Source: Marinitoga piezophila KA3
GTDB taxonomy: Bacteria > Thermotogota > Thermotogae > Petrotogales > Petrotogaceae
Assembly (NCBI RefSeq): GCF_000255135.1
Contig: NC_016751.1
Location: 1,178,001 to 1,242,000 of the forward strand
DNA: 64,000 nucleotides
Direction of reading: 5' to 3'
The notes beneath the pieces were generated by a model. The model saw nothing but the letters and a program-made list of their open reading frames with translations. It was not told the DNA's origin and did no database searches. Shown here in pieces: positions 1-7,500 of this stretch. The stretch's first letter is position 1, and every line of letters begins with the position of its first letter. The translations under genes and the position numbers were made by a program.

Positions 1-6
1 TTTCAT
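1..6 (-). CDS. start of a gene running off the left edge
   Basis: Only the first two codons (ATG AAA, read leftwards) are inside the window. They are supported by a GGAGGT ribosome site at 12-17, five bases upstream of the ATG, and a TATAAT-like element further upstream. No product can be named. The gene diverges from ridA, so the region 7-180 carries promoters for both directions. Confidence 0.4.
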
Positions 7-114
7 TTTATACCTCCAAATTAATTCGTAAAACTAACAAAGTTTATTATAGTATACTACAAAAAATCCCTCTTAATGTTAAACCGAAATTAAAATCTTC
101 CTAAAAATTATAGT

Positions 115-142
115 TTGCTTTACTAAGAATATATGTTATAAT
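115..142 (+). promoter_or_regulatory. sigma-70-type promoter for ridA
   Basis: TTGCTT at 115-120 and a perfect TATAAT at 137-142 are separated by 16 bases. Transcription would begin near 149, about 30 bases before the ridA start. The ribosome site GAAGGGGG lies at about 166-173. Confidence 0.55.
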
Positions 143-180
143 AAAAGCGTGAAAAATTTTTCTTAGAAGGGGGAATTAAA

Positions 181-555
181 ATGGAATTATTAAATCCAGA
201 AAATGCACCAAAAGCAGTAGGACCATATTCAATAGCAGTAAAAAGCAATGGTTTCATCTTCGTTTCAGGACAGCTTCCTGTAGACGTTGAAACAGGAGAA
301 TTTATAAAAGGCGATATTGCAAAAGCAACAACAACAATCTTAAACAACATCAAAAACATTCTCGAAAGCGCTGGAAGCAGTGTAAATAAAATTGTGAAGG
401 TTAATGTATTTATGACAGACCTTTCAAAATTCGATGAATTTAATAAAGCTTATGGCGACTTCTTCAACGGCCATAAACCAGCAAGAGCAGCTATACAGGT
501 TGCAGCATTACCAAAGGGCGCAGATATAGAAATAGAAGCTATTGCTGAAGCATAA
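181..555 (+). CDS. ridA: RidA family enamine/imine deaminase
   Basis: The 124-residue protein is the usual length for the YjgF/YER057c/UK114 family, which hydrolyses reactive 2-aminoacrylate-type enamines released by PLP enzymes and works as a cytosolic trimer. Family hallmarks are visible: the opening NPENAPKAVGPYS (residues 5-17), the central FVSGQLPVD (about 27-35), and the C-terminal PARAAIQVAALPKGADIEIEA carrying the Arg and Glu that line the active site. It has its own promoter and a terminator directly behind it, so it is probably monocistronic. Nothing odd is seen; identification is secure at family level. Confidence 0.95.
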   Translation: MELLNPENAPKAVGPYSIAVKSNGFIFVSGQLPVDVETGEFIKGDIAKATTTILNNIKNILESAGSSVNKIVKVNVFMTDLSKFDEFNKAYGDFFNGHKPARAAIQVAALPKGADIEIEAIAEA

Positions 556-571
556 TTTTTAATTAAAATAA

Positions 572-606
572 ATACCCGGAATTTCAATTAATTCCGGGTA
601 TTTTAT
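572..606. terminator. bidirectional intrinsic terminator
   Basis: ATACCCGGAAT and ATTCCGGGTAT form an 11-bp stem with an 8-base A/T loop, flanked by A-rich and T-rich runs on the two sides. It serves ridA from the left and the convergent gene that ends at 606 from the right. Confidence 0.85.
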
Positions 607-1331
607 TATGCAAGTATTTTGTTTAATATTTCCCTATACTTTCCGTTTAAATATATCTTTCCTTTCTCACCATATATAATCTTCTCCTTATTATGAGGCG
701 AATTTCTCGAAATAGCGCTCGTAAATGCAGAAATGGAACGCGAATCCTTCAAGTTTAACTCTTTTATAATCTCATCTTTCGAAGAACTTCCAACTTTAAC
801 CATATATCTTAAAAATTCTCTGGTAGAATCAGTCAACGAATTCACAAGACCTTTTAATTCATTCTCTGACCATTTCTCTTCCATAACCTTTGACCCTTTT
901 ATCAATTCCTTAAAATATTTAATCCGTATTGCAAGGTCATTTGACAAAATCCCAAATAATATTTCTGTTGGTAAATTTTCATATTCTATCAATTCTATCA
1001 TCTCATACAAAAACGGTTCTATTTCCACAATACTCTTATCAAGATTTAAGTTTTTCATGTTAATTTTCTCATTTCCATATATTAAAACTTCATTTTCCAT
1101 ATCAGCTGCTATTCTTAATCGCTCAAATAATGATATAATAAATAATGAGAGGAATTTTCTTTCCACTTCCTCAGGAAAGGTTTCGCTCTTTAAATATTCA
1201 AGAATCTCATAAAAATCATCTTTTGTTGTTAATTTATCAAAAATCTCGCTCTTTACCTTTTTTTCTTCTTCTACTATATTTTTTCCAAGAAATGTATATA
1301 ACGTAGAAAGTATTTCTTTATACAAAATCAT
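606..1331 (-). CDS. hypothetical protein with a possible C-terminal winged helix
   Basis: I do not recognise this family. The protein of about 241 residues is mostly helical and charged. The last ~75 residues (VGSSSKDEIIKELNLKDSRS onward, then a basic stretch and a GEKGKIYLNG hairpin) read like a helix-turn-helix plus wing, so DNA binding is possible but inferred. The start is ambiguous: GGGGTG at 1332-1337 abuts the ATG at 1331, and a TTG two codons further in has a better spacing. It is convergent with ridA and divergent from the RluA gene. Confidence 0.6.
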   Translation of the reverse strand: MILYKEILSTLYTFLGKNIVEEEKKVKSEIFDKLTTKDDFYEILEYLKSETFPEEVERKFLSLFIISLFERLRIAADMENEVLIYGNEKINMKNLNLDKSIVEIEPFLYEMIELIEYENLPTEILFGILSNDLAIRIKYFKELIKGSKVMEEKWSENELKGLVNSLTDSTREFLRYMVKVGSSSKDEIIKELNLKDSRSISAFTSAISRNSPHNKEKIIYGEKGKIYLNGKYREILNKILA

Positions 1332-1388
1332 CACCCCGTTTATAATTTTATAACTTAATATATATTATACCAAAAAGGAGAGTAAAAT

Positions 1389-2276
1389 ATGCAAAAATCT
1401 ATAATTGTAAAAGAAGGAAATTATTATAAAAGATTGGATAAATTCTTAAGAAATAACTATGAAAATCTAAAACTCGGGTTTATATACAAATTACTCAGAA
1501 AAGGTTTTGTATATGTAAACGGAAAAAGGGTAAAAAAACAGGATTTCGTTTTGAATATAGGTGACAAAGTTGAAATTAGATATAACGGTCCTCTTGAAGA
1601 AAGAAAAAAGGAAAAAAGCATATTGCCAAGACCTTTAGACCTGGAAATAATATTTGAAGATAAAAATATCCTTGCAATAAACAAACCAAATGGAGTTTCA
1701 GTGCATCCTGGAACAGGAGAAGAAAAGGTTACAATAATAGAAGGTGTTTTACATTATGCAAATGGCGAATTTGAACCACATCTTGTTCATAGACTTGACA
1801 AACATACATCTGGCGTTCTTGTAATAGCTAAAAACAAACAAATTGCACGAGAATTAACAGAAATAATCAGAGGAAGAAATATATTGAAGAAATATCAGGC
1901 ATTGGTATTGGGAAAATTAAAAGGAGAAAAAAATAAATTAGAGGACATACTTGACGATAAAAAAGCTGTATTATATTATGATGTCTTAAATACATACAGA
2001 ATAAAAAACATACCGTTATCCCTTGTTGACATTGAATTAAAAACAGGAAGAAAACATCAAATAAGAAGGCAATTTGCAAATATCGGCTCGCCTGTTGCAG
2101 GTGATAATATATATGGTGATTTTGAAAAAAATAAGATATTAAAAAGATTTGTAGGACTAAAAAGATACTTCCTGCACTCATATTACCTTGAATTTGATTA
2201 CAAAAACAAACGTTATACATTAATGGCAGAACTAACTAACGATTTAAAAAAGGTTTTAAACAGATTGGAGCGATAA
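1389..2276 (+). CDS. RluA/RluD-family RNA pseudouridine synthase
   Basis: The 295-residue enzyme converts uridine to pseudouridine in RNA, usually 23S rRNA. It has an N-terminal S4 RNA-binding domain (RLDKFLRNNYENLKL to about residue 70) and a catalytic RluA domain whose signature HRLDKHTSGVLVIAKN (about residues 136-151) contains the catalytic Asp. The later GRKHQIRRQFA motif is also typical. AAGGAGA precedes the ATG with good spacing. The gene is followed after four bases by a membrane-protein gene, suggesting an operon. Which uridine it modifies cannot be told from sequence alone (RluC/RluD type). Confidence 0.93.
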   Translation: MQKSIIVKEGNYYKRLDKFLRNNYENLKLGFIYKLLRKGFVYVNGKRVKKQDFVLNIGDKVEIRYNGPLEERKKEKSILPRPLDLEIIFEDKNILAINKPNGVSVHPGTGEEKVTIIEGVLHYANGEFEPHLVHRLDKHTSGVLVIAKNKQIARELTEIIRGRNILKKYQALVLGKLKGEKNKLEDILDDKKAVLYYDVLNTYRIKNIPLSLVDIELKTGRKHQIRRQFANIGSPVAGDNIYGDFEKNKILKRFVGLKRYFLHSYYLEFDYKNKRYTLMAELTNDLKKVLNRLER

Positions 2277-2280
2277 GCTT

Positions 2281-3567
2281 TTGAAAAATCTTAAAACGCT
2301 TATATTCTATATAACCATATTCTATGCAGTTTTTAGCTTTATCTATATCTCATATAATGATTATAAATTCTTATCCAGAGGATATCATATCATTGATAAC
2401 TCCAGATTAAAAACCCAATCAATAAAGATTGGGGAAAAGGTTGTGGAATATTACAAATATCAGGATTATATCCTAATAAGCGAAAATTCCACCAATATAA
2501 CTTTGGATGACTTTAAAAATATAGTCCATAGATTCAATAATATAATAGTTGCCGAGTTTTCAGACTTCGGCTTCATCTTTGACAGATATAAAATCTATCT
2601 ATCAAATAACGAATTAAAAAAAATAAGATATGCTCATTATATAAAACCAAAGGAAATGGATAAATACGATACAGAACAGGTTGTTCAACGGTATTGGAGA
2701 GCGCTCAATGAAAGAAGAATAAACCTTTTCTATATTCCAGAACATAAAAAAAGATCTGAAATAATAAATGCCATAGAAAAAAGAATGAAAAACCATAAAG
2801 ATTATATATTGCCATTGGAAAATATTCCTGAATACTTTGATATTATCTCAGCTGCAGTTCTTTTAGCTTTTGGAGCAATATATATACCGTTGTTTTCAAT
2901 AATATATGCTATATTATATTTTTACTTTAACCCCTGGTCGTATGTATTTGCAGCGATATTTTTTTCCTTTATTTCATGGATAAAATGGAAAAATCATTTT
3001 GAAAAAGACAAAGCATATATAAAAGCTGTTTTGTTTAATATACTAATTGGTATATTAATCTACTCTTCAGGATACAGTTATTTATACATCTATAAAATTT
3101 CTGTTATTAGAGGTATTAAATTATTACTCATTACCCTTCCATTTATACTATTTATAGTCCAGATAAAAAACTTTAAATTAAAGAAAAAAGACATAATTCT
3201 CTCTTCAATAATCCTTGGGATAGTATTTATCTATTATATCCTCAGAAGCGGAAATTTTGGCATTTCCACAATGACAGAAAGAAAAATAAGGGATTTACTT
3301 GAAAAATATCTAATTGCCAGACCGAGATTTAAAGAATTACTGGGATACACTTTCATCTTCACAAAACCACCAACAGAATTCTTTAAAATATTCTGGAACA
3401 TAGGACAGGCTATTGTTTTTGTTTCAATAATAGATACATTTTTGCACTTTCAAACACCACTATACCTTGGTGTATTGAGAACAATAAATGCTTTTGTTAT
3501 TGCAGGAATTATTATAGTTTTACTTAGAATTATCGTGTATAAACTAATATATAATCGGGGTGAATAA
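2281..3567 (+). CDS. polytopic membrane protein, DUF5693-like
   Basis: The 428-residue protein starts at TTG, four bases after the RluA stop. It has one N-terminal membrane helix, an extracytoplasmic segment of about 170 residues, then a block of hydrophobic helices (from about residue 185 to the end). The stretch around ARPRFKELLGYTF and GQAIVFVSIIDTFLHFQTPL resembles, from memory, the conserved end of DUF5693 membrane proteins, which are often near cell-surface polymer genes; this assignment is tentative. It overlaps or abuts the next gene, suggesting co-translation with the RMD1-type protein. Function is unknown. Confidence 0.7.
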   Translation: MKNLKTLIFYITIFYAVFSFIYISYNDYKFLSRGYHIIDNSRLKTQSIKIGEKVVEYYKYQDYILISENSTNITLDDFKNIVHRFNNIIVAEFSDFGFIFDRYKIYLSNNELKKIRYAHYIKPKEMDKYDTEQVVQRYWRALNERRINLFYIPEHKKRSEIINAIEKRMKNHKDYILPLENIPEYFDIISAAVLLAFGAIYIPLFSIIYAILYFYFNPWSYVFAAIFFSFISWIKWKNHFEKDKAYIKAVLFNILIGILIYSSGYSYLYIYKISVIRGIKLLLITLPFILFIVQIKNFKLKKKDIILSSIILGIVFIYYILRSGNFGISTMTERKIRDLLEKYLIARPRFKELLGYTFIFTKPPTEFFKIFWNIGQAIVFVSIIDTFLHFQTPLYLGVLRTINAFVIAGIIIVLLRIIVYKLIYNRGE

Positions 3568-3568
3568 A

Positions 3569-4369
3569 ATGGGAAATGAAATAAGAATAAAGGCTATTGA
3601 TGCTGGAAAAAATATAGACATTGCACTTATAGCTGCAAAATTGCAATTGCCAGTCATCACAAAATGGGAAATGCCATTAATATTAAACTATAATCAAAAA
3701 AACGTACATGTTTATCAATTTGGAACCTTTGTATTTTTTGATTTCACCGACAAGGAAATAAAGGATTTTATAGTCTATCTGGAAAAATTAATAGAAGAAG
3801 AATATAAAACGGTTTTAGAAGATGAATTAATCATAAAAATCGATAATAATATAAAGGGAAACTTTTATATTGACTACAACATAGAAACATTATTCATAAA
3901 AGAAGAATTCATTACTCAGGAAGTTCTTTCATTAATATCATTGACCATATCCCAAAGTGTGGCATTAGAACGATATGAACAACTTTCGGACGAGCTTGAA
4001 GATGAAATAGAAAAAACTATATATAGATACAAAAAATTCAAAGCATTTTTGCCAATAATAAGGAATATTGTAATAGGAAAAACATTAAATCTTGTAAAAA
4101 CAAGACATGAAATAATATCTGATATTATGATTCTTGATAAACCGTCCATTACCTGGGAATGGAATCTATACGATGAATTATATGAATCACTTGCAAGATT
4201 CTTTGAGTTAAAAAGAAGATATAAAAACCTTTCGCATAAATTAGATTATGCACTGGAAACTTACACTGTATTAAACGAAATAAGCGAAGGCTCAAGAGCC
4301 AATTTTCTCGAATTTCTCATTGTTGTCCTAATTGTCCTGGAAATCGTCATGGCATTCTTGCACATCTAA
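3569..4369 (+). CDS. RMD1/YagE (DUF155) family protein
   Basis: The protein resembles the RMD1/RMND1/YagE family: an N-terminal alpha/beta domain with a conserved VYQFGTFVFFDF strand (about residues 45-56), a long helical middle with the typical RYEQLSDELEDEIE coiled region, and one C-terminal membrane helix (LEFLIVVLIVLEIVMAFL). In mitochondria relatives support translation near the membrane; the bacterial role is not established. I take ATG 3569 as start because GGGGTG sits six bases upstream; an in-frame GTG at 3560 would overlap the previous gene. It is probably co-transcribed with the RluA and membrane-protein genes. Confidence 0.8.
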   Translation: MGNEIRIKAIDAGKNIDIALIAAKLQLPVITKWEMPLILNYNQKNVHVYQFGTFVFFDFTDKEIKDFIVYLEKLIEEEYKTVLEDELIIKIDNNIKGNFYIDYNIETLFIKEEFITQEVLSLISLTISQSVALERYEQLSDELEDEIEKTIYRYKKFKAFLPIIRNIVIGKTLNLVKTRHEIISDIMILDKPSITWEWNLYDELYESLARFFELKRRYKNLSHKLDYALETYTVLNEISEGSRANFLEFLIVVLIVLEIVMAFLHI

Positions 4370-4432
4370 TAAAATCCAAGCATTTATTTTTCTCAATCAA
4401 CAATAAAAACCATCATTGAAAGGAGAACAAAA

Positions 4433-6607
4433 ATGCTAAAAGCCAATCTTTTAAATTTTACAACATTATATAGATTCGGAACACCATTTGAAACAGACGC
4501 TGTAACACTCGACAAAAAATCGCTTAATTTCACCGAAACAGAACAACTCCCCTTCTTTTCTTTTGAAAAAAACGACACAATTTTCACATTAAAATTCCAG
4601 CTCAATGAAGAAGACCGTATATACGGTTTAGGACAAACACTTGGAGGATTAAACAAAAGGGGAAAACGCTATAAACTATATGCAACAGATGACCCTTTAC
4701 ACACACCGGAAAAAGAGTCATTATATGGTTCTCACCCTTTCTTAATAGTCAACAACAAATTTGGACTCTTTATTGATTATCCATCAGAAATAATATTTGA
4801 CATAGGATTTACAAAACACGACATAATGGAAATCACAATCCCATCAAACAATTTTGATTTATACATATTCAACTCACAAAACAATATTGAAATTATCAAA
4901 GAATATTTAAAGCTAACGGGAACACCATATATTCCTCCAAAATGGGCTTTTGGATATCAACAATGCCGATGGAGTTACCCTGATGCTAAAACAATAAAAG
5001 AAGTCGCTGAAAACTTTAGAAAAAAAGAAATTCCATGTGATGCAATATATATGGATATTGATTATATGAAAGACTTTAAAGTCTTTACCATCGATGAAAA
5101 CAAATTTCCAGACTTCGATAAATTTATGAAAGAAATGAAAGAAAAAGGATTTAAACTCGTTCCCATAGTTGACCCAGGTGTAAAAATCGAAAAAGGATAT
5201 GACGTCTATGAAGAAGGAAAAGAAAAAGGATATTTTTGTAAAGACAAAGATGGAAAAGACTTTGTAGCAACAGTATGGCCTGGATTCACACATTTTCCAG
5301 ACTTTTTAAATCCAGAAGTTAGAAAATGGTGGGGAAGAAAATATAAATTATTCACAGATCTTGGAATATACTCATTCTGGAATGATATGAATGAACCATC
5401 AATTTTCTTCGTTCCAGACGCTTTAAAAAAATATCTTAAAGAAATAAATGAAATGCTAAACAAAGAAATAGGTCTGGAGTTCTTTGGAATAAAAGACGGA
5501 ATAAACGCTCTTTCAAACAAAAGGGAATATTACAGCGAATTCTATCATAATACCCCTTATGGAAAATTCTCAAATGAAGAATTACATAATCTATATGGTT
5601 ATTATATGGCAAAAGCTACAGTTGAAGGATTTAATGAACTTATTCCAGATAAAAGATATTTATTATTATCAAGAAGCAGCTATGCCGGACATCATAGAAT
5701 AGCCACCATATGGATGGGCGATAATATGTCCTGGTGGGAACATATGCTCGTAAATATAAGAATGCTCCTCTCATTAAACATGGCAGGATTCTTCTATACC
5801 GGCGCTGATATAGGCGGATTTGGCAGCAATGCGTCACCGGAATTAGTTATTAGATGGATGCAACTTGGAGTTTTCTCACCATTATACAGAAATCACTCAG
5901 CTCTTGGAACCCGTCACCAGGAACCATGGGCTTTTGACGAAAATATTGAAAATATAATGAAAAAAATCATAGAGTTTAGATATGCCTTAATCCCATATCT
6001 TTATTCTGAATTCTTCAATTCAATTGAAGAATTAACACCTTTTATTTCACCTCTATTCTTGCATTATAACGACGATGAAACTTCCTTTGAAATAGAAGAT
6101 CAATTCATGGTTGGAAAATCCTTAATGGCTGCACCAATAATACAGCCTAATGCAAAAGGTCGTTTTGTATATTTACCTGAAAATAAATGGTTATACTGGA
6201 AAGTTTCTGATTTTAAAGAAAGAAATGTAGAAGTTTTAAACCCAGGAACACATTACATAAAAGCGGGATTAAATGAAATACCTGTGTTTATAAAAGAAAA
6301 TTCATTAATCGTATTAAACGAAGAAAAATTAAATTATGTTGATGAAAAAGCAACGGAAGAAATTATCGTTATAGGTTTTGTAACTGACAAAGCGGAATTC
6401 ATCTATTTTGAAGATGATGGAGAAAGCTTTGCATTTAAAGAAGGCAATTATGCAAAAATAAAGATTACTGTAATCAAGAATAAAAATGGATATGACTTTG
6501 AAGTTGAAAAAGATGAAAGTGAAAAATTCGAAACTTCCTTAAAAAGAATAAAATTTGAGATTTATAATGAAAATAATGAGAAAGTAGTTTTTACTCTTTC
6601 TTTATAG
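4433..6607 (+). CDS. glycoside hydrolase family 31 alpha-glucosidase
   Basis: This 724-residue enzyme is a GH31 retaining alpha-glycosidase. It has the N-terminal galactose-mutarotase-like beta domain (EDRIYGLGQTLGGLNKRG), then the (beta/alpha)8 barrel with the nucleophile motif SFWNDMNEPSIF (Asp318) and the acid/base motif WMGDN (Asp430), followed by GADIGGFG and RNHSALGTRHQEPW, and C-terminal beta domains. No signal peptide is visible, so it probably acts in the cytosol on imported malto- or isomalto-oligosaccharides; the exact substrate cannot be told. GAAAGGAG gives a good ribosome site. It stands alone, consistent with a sugar-fermenting thermophile. Confidence 0.95.
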   Translation: MLKANLLNFTTLYRFGTPFETDAVTLDKKSLNFTETEQLPFFSFEKNDTIFTLKFQLNEEDRIYGLGQTLGGLNKRGKRYKLYATDDPLHTPEKESLYGSHPFLIVNNKFGLFIDYPSEIIFDIGFTKHDIMEITIPSNNFDLYIFNSQNNIEIIKEYLKLTGTPYIPPKWAFGYQQCRWSYPDAKTIKEVAENFRKKEIPCDAIYMDIDYMKDFKVFTIDENKFPDFDKFMKEMKEKGFKLVPIVDPGVKIEKGYDVYEEGKEKGYFCKDKDGKDFVATVWPGFTHFPDFLNPEVRKWWGRKYKLFTDLGIYSFWNDMNEPSIFFVPDALKKYLKEINEMLNKEIGLEFFGIKDGINALSNKREYYSEFYHNTPYGKFSNEELHNLYGYYMAKATVEGFNELIPDKRYLLLSRSSYAGHHRIATIWMGDNMSWWEHMLVNIRMLLSLNMAGFFYTGADIGGFGSNASPELVIRWMQLGVFSPLYRNHSALGTRHQEPWAFDENIENIMKKIIEFRYALIPYLYSEFFNSIEELTPFISPLFLHYNDDETSFEIEDQFMVGKSLMAAPIIQPNAKGRFVYLPENKWLYWKVSDFKERNVEVLNPGTHYIKAGLNEIPVFIKENSLIVLNEEKLNYVDEKATEEIIVIGFVTDKAEFIYFEDDGESFAFKEGNYAKIKITVIKNKNGYDFEVEKDESEKFETSLKRIKFEIYNENNEKVVFTLSL

Positions 6608-6663
6608 TTTGCTACCATAATTAAATATTTGAACTTTTTTTAGAGTTGAACATTCTAAATAGC

Positions 6664-6692
6664 TTGAAAAATATTTGTATTTACTGTATAAT
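6664..6692 (+). promoter_or_regulatory. promoter of the antitoxin/GNAT toxin pair
   Basis: TTGAAA at 6664-6669 and TATAAT at 6687-6692 are separated by exactly 17 bases. The antitoxin start follows about 38 bases downstream, so the leader is short. Confidence 0.7.
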
Positions 6693-6729
6693 TAATATAA
6701 GGTTTCATTTGTGAAGCGAGGTGAATAAT

Positions 6730-6903
6730 ATGGCAACATCATCCTTTAATAAAGATTTTATATTAAAAAGCAAAAAGGAAGTAGAAAGTTTTATTAAAAT
6801 ATTAGAAAAAACTTCTAAACCTATAAAAATTGATAAAAATTTAGTCTCACCTGAAAAAGAGAAAGAGGGTGTAGAAAAATTAAAAAAAATATTCTCTCAT
6901 TAA
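6730..6903 (+). CDS. small antitoxin-like protein upstream of a GNAT toxin
   Basis: This 57-residue protein begins MATSSFNKDFILKSKKEV and ends with a Lys-rich segment (PIKIDKNLVSPEKEKEGVEK). Its size, position and charge fit the antitoxin of a GNAT-type toxin-antitoxin pair. A GAGGTGA ribosome site at 6718-6724 supports ATG 6730 rather than the GTG at 6721. The following toxin frame overlaps its 3' end in a different frame, so translation is likely coupled. No separate DNA-binding domain is obvious in so short a protein. Confidence 0.7.
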   Translation: MATSSFNKDFILKSKKEVESFIKILEKTSKPIKIDKNLVSPEKEKEGVEKLKKIFSH

Positions 6904-7475
6904 AAAAATTAATTGAGATAAGCGGTGGGCAGGAAAATGCCCAAAAGCTTATCTCAAATTTTTTTTGTAGAAAAGATTCAGATATTGAAAGATTTTTAAA
7001 GGAAAAAGCTATTAAATTTGAAAAATTAGGTAAAAGTAGAACATTTTTTATATATAATGAAGATGCAATCAAAAACAATAAATTTGAAATTTTGGCTTAT
7101 TTTACACTGGCTATCCAAGTTTTAAAAATTCCAGATGAATTTTCGGGAAATAAAATAAAAAAATTAGATGGTTTTAGTTCAAAAATAAATGGAAAACGAA
7201 TTACAGAAATCCCAGCAATTTTAATTGGACAATTAGGAAAAAATGATTTATATTCTTCTAAAATAACAGGCGATGAAATAATGCAGTTTTGTTTTAGTAA
7301 AATATTAGAAGGTCAAGAAAGATTAGGTGGAAGAATCATAATGCTTGAATGTAAAAATATAGAATATTTAAAAAATTTCTATAGAAAATACGGATTTGAT
7401 TTAATCGATAAAGATTATGATAACGATGAATTACTTCAATTCATAAAAATTTTAACTGAAGAAGATTTAATTTAA
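6879..7475 (+). CDS. GNAT-family acetyltransferase toxin, start codon irregular
   Basis: This frame encodes about 198 residues with GNAT features: FEKLGKSRTFFIYNEDA, a central ILAYFTLAIQVLKIP strand, ITEIPAILIGQLGKND, GGRIIMLECKNIEYLKNFY and RKYGFDLID. It resembles acetyltransferase toxins that block translation by acetylating aminoacyl-tRNA. The frame is open from 6855 but has no ATG, GTG or TTG until 7092, which would remove the N-terminal third. GAGGG at 6865-6869 suits an ATT start at 6879 (or 6891); alternatively, slippage on the A8 run at 6882-6889 would fuse it to the antitoxin frame, or one base is wrong. Confidence 0.7.
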   Translation: MKKNILSLKKLIEISGGQENAQKLISNFFCRKDSDIERFLKEKAIKFEKLGKSRTFFIYNEDAIKNNKFEILAYFTLAIQVLKIPDEFSGNKIKKLDGFSSKINGKRITEIPAILIGQLGKNDLYSSKITGDEIMQFCFSKILEGQERLGGRIIMLECKNIEYLKNFYRKYGFDLIDKDYDNDELLQFIKILTEEDLI

Positions 7476-7500
7476 AATTCCCCCATCTGGGGGAATTTTT
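7476..7500. terminator. bidirectional terminator between GNAT toxin and smc
   Basis: AAATTCCCCC and GGGGGAATTT form a 10-bp perfect stem with a four-base ATCT loop, followed by T's on the plus strand and by T's when read on the minus strand. It ends both the toxin operon and smc. Confidence 0.9.
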
